Shown: piece by piece, positions 32,737 to 37,635 of the stretch | Numbering within the stretch: the stretch's first letter is position 1 | How the letters are laid out: every line of letters starts with the position of its first letter | Assembly: GCF_000379525.1 (NCBI RefSeq) | Contig: NZ_KB902509.1 | Coordinates: 120,467-158,101 of the forward strand | DNA: 37,635 bases | Direction of reading: 5' to 3' | Source: Lamprocystis purpurea DSM 4197 | GTDB taxonomy: Bacteria > Pseudomonadota > Gammaproteobacteria > Chromatiales > Chromatiaceae | Made by a program: the position numbers and the translations under genes | Notes under the pieces: model-generated | Database searches by the model: none | What the model saw: only the letters and a program-made list of their open reading frames with translations | Told to the model about the DNA's origin: nothing

Positions 32737-33780
32737 TTGGATCAGTTCCTAACCCTGTCCGCCGCGGATCGCGTCGTCGCGTTCCAGCAGGCCGAAGCCC
32801 GGTTGCGCCTGCCGGCCGCCAGCATTGAGAAAGACTTCTGGGTCTGCTTTACGCTGCGAGCCCTATTTTCGTTGCCGGACTGGCAGGACCATCTCACCTT
32901 CAAGGGCGGCACCTCGCTCTCAAAGGCCTGGGACCTGATCCAGCGCTTTTCCGAAGATATCGATCTGGTCATCGACCGCCCATTCCTCGGTATCGAAGGC
33001 GACGCCGCGCCGGAGAACGCCCCATCCGCGAAGCAAAAGCGCAAGCGGGTCGAAGGCGTCAAGGAGCGGGCACGGGCCGCGATCCAGGAACGCCTGTTGC
33101 CGACGCTCGAACAACATCTCGCCACGGTCATCCCGCCGGTTCTCCACTGGAACCTCGTGGCGGATCCCGACGACCCCGATCGACAAACCTTGCTGTTTCA
33201 CTACCCGGGCGTCCTCCAGCCTAAGGAGGCGAGCCTATCGCCCTATGTCCGCCCGGTCGTGCGGGTGGAGCTTGGCGCCCGTTCCGACACCGAACCGCTG
33301 GAGCACTGCGAAATCGAGCCGGACATCGCCAGGGTCTTTCCGGCGGCGGTCGGCCTGGGCCGGTTCACAGTGCGCGTGGTTTCACCCAAGCGGACCTTCA
33401 TCGAAAAGGCGATGCTGTTGCACGAACAGGCCTGCCGGAAGACGCCCAAGCCACCCAGGGCGCGGCTCTCCCGCCACTACTACGACGTCTACTGTCTGAT
33501 CGGGGCCGGAATCGCCGACGCGGCCCTGACCACCGAAGGGCTCTTCGCCAACGTCGTCCGGCATCGCGCGATCTACTTTCCGGAATCCTTGCACGATGAC
33601 CATGGCTACGACGGCCTGACCCCGGCAGGGCTCAGATTGCGACCCGCCCCGGCTTTCCTGTCTGACTGGCGGGCCGACTATCAGAAGATGCGGGAATCGA
33701 TGTTCTATGGGCCGTCGCCGGATTTCGAGGAGGTCTTGCGCGAGGTCGGGCGGTTCGAGGATGGTCTGCGCGGGCGCTGA
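32737..33780 (+). CDS. AbiEii-like nucleotidyltransferase toxin
   Basis: This 347-aa protein has the AbiEii pattern. IEKDFWVCFTLRALF lies near residues 30-44, the GSx-type nucleotide motif FKGGTSLSK at 55-63 and the catalytic DxD at D74/D76 (RFSEDIDLVID). Later conserved parts include RVVSPKRTFIEKAMLLHEQ and RHYYDVYCL. AbiEii proteins are NTP transferases that act on tRNA or related targets and cause growth arrest after phage infection. The start is TTG 32737, with GGAG 10 bp before it; no in-frame ATG is available close by. The 212-bp gap after the antitoxin contains C-runs and no recognised gene. The catalytic motifs are intact. Confidence 0.88.
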   Translation: MDQFLTLSAADRVVAFQQAEARLRLPAASIEKDFWVCFTLRALFSLPDWQDHLTFKGGTSLSKAWDLIQRFSEDIDLVIDRPFLGIEGDAAPENAPSAKQKRKRVEGVKERARAAIQERLLPTLEQHLATVIPPVLHWNLVADPDDPDRQTLLFHYPGVLQPKEASLSPYVRPVVRVELGARSDTEPLEHCEIEPDIARVFPAAVGLGRFTVRVVSPKRTFIEKAMLLHEQACRKTPKPPRARLSRHYYDVYCLIGAGIADAALTTEGLFANVVRHRAIYFPESLHDDHGYDGLTPAGLRLRPAPAFLSDWRADYQKMRESMFYGPSPDFEEVLREVGRFEDGLRGR

Positions 33781-34056
33781 ATGTTCGCGACCGCCACGTC
33801 CATCGGTCGTTTTCCAGAAATCGGACGCGTGGTCCCTGAGGTTGGAGACGTAGCGGTCAGGGAGCGTTTCGTCCATAGCTACCGGGTGATTTATCGAAAT
33901 CATGAAGCTCAATCGCTTGATTGTGAAAGTCGCCACGCTGGACGACGACTCGGACGACGGATTTGTCGAGGGCTCGTCGGCACAGCGTATCGATTGCGTG
34001 TGGGATATTACGGTCGCTCTCTGGTCGGTTGCGACCCGGGGGGAAATACATGCTGA
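33781..34056 (+). pseudogene. ParE/RelE-type toxin C-terminal fragment
   Basis: Directly abutting the AbiEii stop, a frame begins ATSIGRFPEIGRVVPEVGD and continues VAVRERFVHSYRVIYR. This matches residues 50-85 of RelE/ParE-family toxins (pattern PxxGRVVPE...RERxxxxYRVIYR). The last family strand may survive as ESRHAGRRL. After that the frame runs into unrelated arginine-rich sequence. The N-terminal half of the toxin is missing, replaced by the end of AbiEii. No antitoxin partner is visible. This is a relic and not likely to be functional. Confidence 0.6.
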
Positions 34057-34166
34057 ATCGAGACTACGCCGAGATGTTGCAGTGCTTAAAGCAGATCCTG
34101 GGCGGCTCGATCTTTACGCAGATCCAGGACCTCGGCAAGAGCGGCCATCCCAATAAGCAGCGCTGA
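34050..34166 (+). CDS. 38-aa ORF with nucleotidyltransferase-like start
   Basis: A 38-codon ORF begins at ATG 34050 with a GGGGGG ribosome-binding-like run 6 bp before it. The N-terminus MLNRDYAEMLQCLKQ resembles the opening of small nucleotidyltransferase (DUF6036-type) proteins. The rest (LGGSIFTQIQDLGKSGHPNK) does not continue that family. It may be a deletion remnant in which the middle of the gene is lost, like its neighbours, or a real small protein. I lean toward a remnant. Confidence 0.35.
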   Translation: MLNRDYAEMLQCLKQILGGSIFTQIQDLGKSGHPNKQR

Positions 34167-34199
34167 GTACCGACTCCTGGTCGCGGATGGCAACAGTAA

Positions 34200-34474
34200 C
34201 GATCAGGCGCTGACCCGCCTGTGTCGGGATGGGCGCCTGCGCACGGCCCGACCCGCATGCTGCGCCTCGCCGACGGTCGCGAGATCGTCCTCAAGCAGAC
34301 TACCCCGCGCAACATGCAAACCGCCGGGCGCATCAGCGGCACCGTGATCGCAGCGCTGCGCTGGTTCTAACCCTGTCCGCCGCGGATCGCGCCGTCGCGT
34401 TCCAGCAGGCCGAAGCCCGGCTGCGCCTGCCGGCCGCCAGTATCGAGAAAGACTTCTGGGTTGCACGAACAGGC
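34200..34474 (+). pseudogene. Collapsed second copy of the AbiE module
   Basis: Four blocks match the intact AbiE operon in order. 34200-34242 equals 31951-31993, 34243-34364 equals 32184-32305 and 34366-34461 equals about 32748-32843, each with few mismatches. 34461-34474 equals 33418-33431. The intervening 190, about 440 and about 575 bp are missing. The copy therefore retains pieces of antitoxin and toxin genes only, and the antitoxin frame is broken at the first junction. The operator is absent. It fills most of the gap 34167-34586. The fourth block is only 14 bp and could be chance, though its order is right. Confidence 0.88.
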
Positions 34475-34586
34475 AATGGGGTCTCGCGCTTAACTTAGCG
34501 CCATTCCGCTCTGGCCCCTTCCCGCTCAGGTTCGGACACCCGATTCAGGACGCCCGGGGCAACGTCCGGGCGCCGGATCAACGGCG

Positions 34587-35207
34587 CTACGGCGTGGTGC
34601 CCCCGGCGCGCAGCGCCGCCTGAAACCCGCGGATGGCGTCGAAGGTGGTCGGGCTGTCGAGGAAGCCTGTCAGGAGTTCCAGGTCCAGGCCCGGCAGAAC
34701 CTCGCTCGCGGCGATCGGGACATAGTGCTCGCCGCGCAGGGCGTAGGAGGTGATACGGCCCTTGCGCCAGAACCAGACCTCGGCCACCCCGAGCCGGCGG
34801 TAGATGGCCAGCTTGTCGATCCGCCCGGCGGTCCACACTACCTCGATTGCGAGCTGCGGGCGCTCCGCCGTCTTGGGATCGCCGAAGAGATAGCTCTCGT
34901 CCGGTTCGACCCCGCGCGACTTGGGCTTGGACTGAAGTGTCCAAGAGCCGACCGTCAGGAAGGGGATGCCGCGCTCCAGGCACCAGGTCTCGACCAGGCA
35001 GCCGATCATCGACTTGACGGACTCGTGGGTTTGCGAGGGGCTCATGATCTCGACTGTCCCGTGGAGGTAGGCGATGCGGGGCGCGGAGTGGTCGCCGCGG
35101 ATCGCGAGCAGGCGCTCGTAGTCGGCCCAGGTGACCCCGTGCAGTTGGATGATGTGATCGTCGGTCGGGGAGTCGTCCCGGTCGGTGTACCTGGGTTGCG
35201 CGGTCAT
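34587..35207 (-). CDS. Uma2 family (DUF820) putative endonuclease
   Basis: This 206-aa protein begins at ATG 35207 with a GGAAC-type site upstream. It has the Uma2 pattern: EIMSPSQTHESVK near 54-65, EPDESYLFGD at 101-110, then QLAIEVVWTAGRIDKLAIYR (E122, K132) and the GVAEVWFW strand. These positions form a PDDEXK restriction-endonuclease-like site. Uma2 proteins are very abundant in cyanobacteria and purple bacteria, usually in many copies, and their substrate is unknown. It lies 79 bp downstream of an XRE regulator on the same strand and may share a transcript with it. Confidence 0.88.
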   Translation of the reverse strand: MTAQPRYTDRDDSPTDDHIIQLHGVTWADYERLLAIRGDHSAPRIAYLHGTVEIMSPSQTHESVKSMIGCLVETWCLERGIPFLTVGSWTLQSKPKSRGVEPDESYLFGDPKTAERPQLAIEVVWTAGRIDKLAIYRRLGVAEVWFWRKGRITSYALRGEHYVPIAASEVLPGLDLELLTGFLDSPTTFDAIRGFQAALRAGGTTP

Positions 35208-35286
35208 CGAACCGTTCCTCCGGGATGGGTTTGGCGGGGAGTCGGCGAAGTGTCGGCGCGGTGCCCTCTCAGCGCAAGATCACGGG

Positions 35287-35619
35287 CTAGATTACCCCGC
35301 GCCGCAGGTCCAACCAGGCGGCCAGCTCAACCCGCTGCGCCGGGGTCAGCGCCGTCAGCCTCAGCACCAAGTCGGCCAGCCAGTCGTCCTCGCAGTAAAA
35401 GTAGGTCACCGAAACCCCGAGAACCTGAGCCAGCTTGCGGGCCGTCTCAAAAGGCGGCTCGTGTACACCTGTCTCGTAGCGGCTGATCCGGGCGCTGCTG
35501 CACCCCTCATCCAGCCCAATGAGAACGCCCAACTTGTCCTGGGCCAGTCCCGCGCGCTCGCGGGCTTGGCGCAAGCGCGCACCGAAGCAGCAAGGCGTCG
35601 TTGAGGATTTCTTGACCAT
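35287..35619 (-). CDS. XRE-family helix-turn-helix regulator
   Basis: This 110-aa protein has a Cro/C1-type helix-turn-helix at about 12-68 (FGARLRQARERAGLAQDKLG ... ARISRYETGVHEPPFETARK). A short C-terminal helical part follows, with ALTPAQRVELAAWL. A loop insertion, DEGCSSAR, lies between helix 2 and recognition helix 3. The ATG start at 35619 lacks a strong Shine-Dalgarno. A short inverted repeat about 34 bp upstream could be its own operator. It precedes the Uma2 gene and could be an antitoxin-like repressor or a remnant phage-type regulator. Confidence 0.88.
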   Translation of the reverse strand: MVKKSSTTPCCFGARLRQARERAGLAQDKLGVLIGLDEGCSSARISRYETGVHEPPFETARKLAQVLGVSVTYFYCEDDWLADLVLRLTALTPAQRVELAAWLDLRRGVI

Positions 35620-35652
35620 GCGGGGATGGTCGCGACATCCCCTTGTATCAAC

Positions 35653-35669
35653 TCTACGAAAAACGTAGA
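35653..35669 (-). promoter_or_regulatory. Candidate XRE operator
   Basis: TCTACG-AAAAA-CGTAGA is a perfect 6-bp inverted repeat around an A-run, 34-50 bp upstream of the XRE start codon. Size and position suit a Cro-like dimer operator. It is proposed from symmetry and location only. Confidence 0.4.
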
Positions 35670-35879
35670 CTCTAGCTGCGGTTATTCTTCGCTGGTCGGC
35701 AGTGTGACCAGCCCTTGATGCCGACCGGTCTGCGCCGGTGCGGCCGAGTGTTTTTCGCCTCGCTTACTTGGAGGTGGTAGATATGGCGATGCTGGCCCCC
35801 CGCCGCTCAGCGGCATGCGCTCCGAACTTTCGTCCTCTGGCTTTGCTAGGCCGACTTTGCCATTGGTCAAGAGGCGAAC

Positions 35880-35964
35880 GGGGTCAGGTCTCACGTCTTG
35901 CCTGTCGCCTCACGTCAGGCAAAAGGCAAGACCTGACCCCTTGACTCTGTGACCCCTTGACTCT
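35880..35964. repeat. REP-like palindrome and 16-bp direct repeat
   Basis: GGGGTCAGGTCT (35880-35891) faces AGACCTGACCCC (35929-35940), with an inner pair CTTGCC/GGCAAG. TGACCCCTTGACTCT then occurs twice with a 16-bp period (35934-35948, 35950-35964). It resembles GGGGTCAGG-type REP palindromes. The stretch 35690-35879 before it shows no gene I can support. Confidence 0.75.
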
Positions 35965-36007
35965 GGCGCGCCGGGCGCCGTGCCACGACCCGAGATCAGC
36001 GCGGCGC

Positions 36008-36037
36008 GCACAACGGATAAACGCTTATTCGTTAGGC
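36008..36037. other. attC-like inverted repeat (weak)
   Basis: GCACAACGGATAA and TTATTCGTTAGGC are imperfect inverted repeats around ACGC. The right end GTTAGGC is a canonical integron core site. The left end GCACAAC fits RYYYAAC at 6 of 7 positions. The site is shorter than usual attC sites and no integrase or second attC is seen. It marks the sharp change to AT-rich DNA. Confidence 0.3.
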
Positions 36038-36120
36038 CGTTCATGGTTGTTGGCGATTAACCGTGACGAGCAATTGCAACTGGTCTAATCGTCTATTTTT
36101 TACCTTATTAAGAGGTTCAT

Positions 36121-36300
36121 ATGTCTGAGCATGAGGTCGTCGAAACAATATATGGAAAATATTCAAAATATGAAATTGTCAAAGAGTCTGGAGGTGTGTT
36201 CGGTAGCCCGAAATTCTATATTAGGAAAGATGGCAAACCATTCAAAGGCTCATATTCATCACTTGCCGCAGCAGTAGATGCTGCAAAAAGAGAAGGATAG
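36121..36300 (+). CDS. 59-aa protein of unknown function in AT-rich block
   Basis: A 59-codon ORF begins at ATG 36121, 5 bp after AGAGG. It starts MSEHEVVETIYGKYSKYEIV and ends AVDAAKREG. The pattern is two or three short strands (KYEIVKES, KFYIRKDGKPFKG) followed by a C-terminal helix (SSLAAAVDAAKREG). This layout recalls small single-domain proteins with a beta-beta-alpha unit, but I assign no family. Codon use is AT-rich, unlike most of the window. Good ribosome binding site, clean stop and structured pattern make it a likely real gene. It precedes the membrane-protein gene by 73 bp. Confidence 0.65.
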   Translation: MSEHEVVETIYGKYSKYEIVKESGGVFGSPKFYIRKDGKPFKGSYSSLAAAVDAAKREG

Positions 36301-36311
36301 TCAACAACAAG

Positions 36312-36377
36312 ATGAGCGGCACGACAGATGTACTTGCACTGCTCGACGACTCCGATAACAAGAGGGTGAGAAAATGA
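36312..36377 (+). CDS. 21-codon ORF coupled to the membrane protein gene
   Basis: The short ORF MSGTTDVLALLDDSDNKRVR plus K ends in TGA overlapping the next ATG as ATGA. The region lies between the 59-aa gene and the 388-aa gene. It might be a leader for translational coupling, and the AGAGGG before the overlap could then serve the downstream start. There is no strong ribosome site for the ORF itself, so it may be fortuitous. Confidence 0.25.
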   Translation: MSGTTDVLALLDDSDNKRVRK

Positions 36378-37540
36378 CTGTTACCGAGTTTTTTCAGAAG
36401 ATCAGTTGGCGCTCTACCCTACAGATAGCGCTGATTCGCATATTAGTAGCATCGCTTCTTTATACTATACTCTGGATTTTTAACAACGCCGATGGAGAGG
36501 CAAGTTTCATGACGCTCAATGTCTGGCTTAATATTTTAAAGTTTTGGCTTGGACTTTCAGTTATATTAGCTGTCGCGATGGCAATTGCAATTCCGGTTAG
36601 CGCCTTATCACGAGCAGGCGTGCCTCTCATTGGTCTATTATCACTACCTGCCTGGCTTATCGCGGTTGGCGATCCACTCGTATGGATTGTATGGAGGCTC
36701 AAGCCAGAATGGGTGCCAGTTGATCGGTTTCGATTAATTAATGCGCCGGTGCTTTCTGTCTTTATGGCCGATGAAGACGATATACAGGATGACAACCAAA
36801 ATTCCAATGTGGGCGCTCCATTCAATACGGATACAAGCGAGAACGACAAAGACAATCCAGTGGTCGACTTTCTCATGACGTGTGATAGATCTCCTTCTGA
36901 AGGATTGGCGTGGCTTTCACGTCTTGACGAGGGTCTTCAATCGAAACCAGAGATTATGTTCGGCCGATTTATTGCGCTGCGGCACCTTGCCCTTGATGAG
37001 AACTTTCTCTCGAAAGGTTCACCGAATATCGGATCTGTTACATCTGCCGAAATTGAGCAAAAAATGACGAGTGAACAGATTTCTTTTGCAGAACAAGCTC
37101 TTGTTCAAGTAGCGAAAATTGAGGCTGTTGATCCGAGTTACATCCGCGAGATGTTTTCTGATAACGTGCATTACGGAGAATTGATGGTAGACGATATTTG
37201 TACGATTATGGAGCGCCTTGACCCAGGAAAAGTACAGCGTGTTCTAGGTTGGACGAAACTACATTACTTCGCAAATGAACGAGTAGGTTTCACTCCGAAA
37301 CTATTCGATGACTCTGATCATGAATTTTTGCGTAACGCGATTCGTCAGCGTATCCGGCCAGCCAAGATAGTTCTTTCCGCTCTCTCTTATAAAAAAGGGA
37401 AAGATGACAATAATCGCCGTTTCTTCGATACGTTTCTCATGGAAAAGGATTTCAGAACAACACCGACCATGGGTGACGCTAATATGTTGTATTCATTAAG
37501 GTTTTTTGAATATGGAGAAGCAGTGATGAGCGACGCTTAG
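36374..37540 (+). CDS. Unrecognised membrane protein with cytosolic domain
   Basis: This 388-aa protein starts at ATG 36374 with GAGGG 7-8 bp upstream. Three membrane helices lie at about 13-36 (LQIALIRILVASLLYTILWI), 49-77 (LNILKFWLGLSVILAVAMAI) and 81-106. An acidic linker follows (ADEDDIQDDNQNSN, about 131-144). The C-terminal ~240 residues are soluble and mostly helical, with motifs such as LVQVAKIEAVDPSYIREMF and FFDTFLMEKDFRTTP. No family is recognised. The DNA is visibly AT-rich compared with the rest of the window, indicating transfer. Membrane anchor plus soluble domain would suit a defence effector, a sensor or a cassette-borne protein, none of which can be chosen from sequence. It ends right at the tandem repeat. 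Confidence 0.75.
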   Translation: MTVTEFFQKISWRSTLQIALIRILVASLLYTILWIFNNADGEASFMTLNVWLNILKFWLGLSVILAVAMAIAIPVSALSRAGVPLIGLLSLPAWLIAVGDPLVWIVWRLKPEWVPVDRFRLINAPVLSVFMADEDDIQDDNQNSNVGAPFNTDTSENDKDNPVVDFLMTCDRSPSEGLAWLSRLDEGLQSKPEIMFGRFIALRHLALDENFLSKGSPNIGSVTSAEIEQKMTSEQISFAEQALVQVAKIEAVDPSYIREMFSDNVHYGELMVDDICTIMERLDPGKVQRVLGWTKLHYFANERVGFTPKLFDDSDHEFLRNAIRQRIRPAKIVLSALSYKKGKDDNNRRFFDTFLMEKDFRTTPTMGDANMLYSLRFFEYGEAVMSDA

Positions 37541-37541
37541 A

Positions 37542-37635
37542 GAGGAAATAGGGGACGTACCACAGAGGAAATAGGGGACGTACCACAGAGGAAATAGGGG
37601 ACGTACCACAGAGGAAATAGGGGACGTACCACAGA
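37542..37635. repeat. 23-bp tandem repeat, four copies, cut by window end
   Basis: Four identical 23-bp units begin at 37542, 37565, 37588 and 37611, each containing GGGGACGTACCAC, followed by two bases of a fifth. The array begins 1 bp after the membrane-protein stop. There are no spacers, so it is a simple tandem array and not CRISPR. Its true length cannot be seen. GGGGACGTACC-type motifs are common near REP-associated transposases. Confidence 0.92.

Noticed and set aside
35682-35894. 70-codon frame between the XRE gene and the REP palindrome
   Set aside because: It is Pro/Lys-rich, partly runs into the palindrome and shows no family or ribosome site.
37542-37635. Possible CRISPR array at the window end
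   Set aside because: The 23-bp units are contiguous and identical, leaving no spacer sequence.

Overview
The window is GC-rich DNA with compact operons, NtrC-type two-component signalling, an octaheme cytochrome, a YcbB-type L,D-transpeptidase and many short palindromic repeats. This suits a gammaproteobacterium, most likely a purple sulfur bacterium of the Chromatiaceae. That placement is inferred from gene content and repeat style, not from a marker gene.

Layout. 0-1.1 kb: repeats, a frameshifted TacA-type antitoxin whose toxin partner is lost, a transposase scrap and a DUF29 gene. 1.3-6.5 kb: a secreted DUF2202 protein with a candidate sigma-54 promoter, convergent with a four-gene operon (outer-membrane barrel, small exported protein, histidine kinase, sigma-54 response regulator). 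6.5-7 kb: a 43-codon, internally deleted rloB remnant and a 25-bp inverted repeat. 7-15 kb: a type I restriction-modification operon ordered hsdM, DUF1016/YhcG nuclease, hsdS, hsdR, radC. 15-17.8 kb: a two-helix membrane coiled-coil protein and an RloA/RloB (AbiL-like) pair. 18-24.3 kb: a dicarboxylate-type symporter, an L,D-transpeptidase, a secreted two-gene unit containing a LruC-domain protein, and repeats. 24.3-29.4 kb: an ABC exporter of the Gld type (ATPase, permease-GldG fusion, DUF4340 protein). 29.7-31.3 kb: an orphan octaheme hydroxylamine-oxidoreductase-like cytochrome with an FNR-type box upstream. 31.3-35.7 kb: a palindrome cluster, an AbiE toxin-antitoxin module with an operator over its start codon, remnants of other toxin genes, a collapsed second copy of the AbiE module, a Uma2 nuclease and an XRE regulator. 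36-37.6 kb: an AT-rich block with a 59-aa gene and an unrecognised membrane protein, possibly integron-cassette-like, ending in a 23-bp tandem repeat that runs off the window.

System view. Several segments serve defence or genetic conflict: type I RM plus YhcG plus RadC, RloAB, AbiE, TacA, Uma2/XRE. The housekeeping genes between them are envelope, transport and respiration functions. The most unusual observation is a pair of complementary scars. At 5.5-6.6 kb the outer-membrane gene is intact and the rloB just upstream is reduced in frame to its two ends. At 15.75-17.8 kb rloB is intact and the same outer-membrane gene, in the same 15-bp-spaced position, is reduced in frame to two scraps. 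A second internally deleted duplicate (AbiE) lies at 34.2-34.5 kb. No rRNA, tRNA or CRISPR array was seen.
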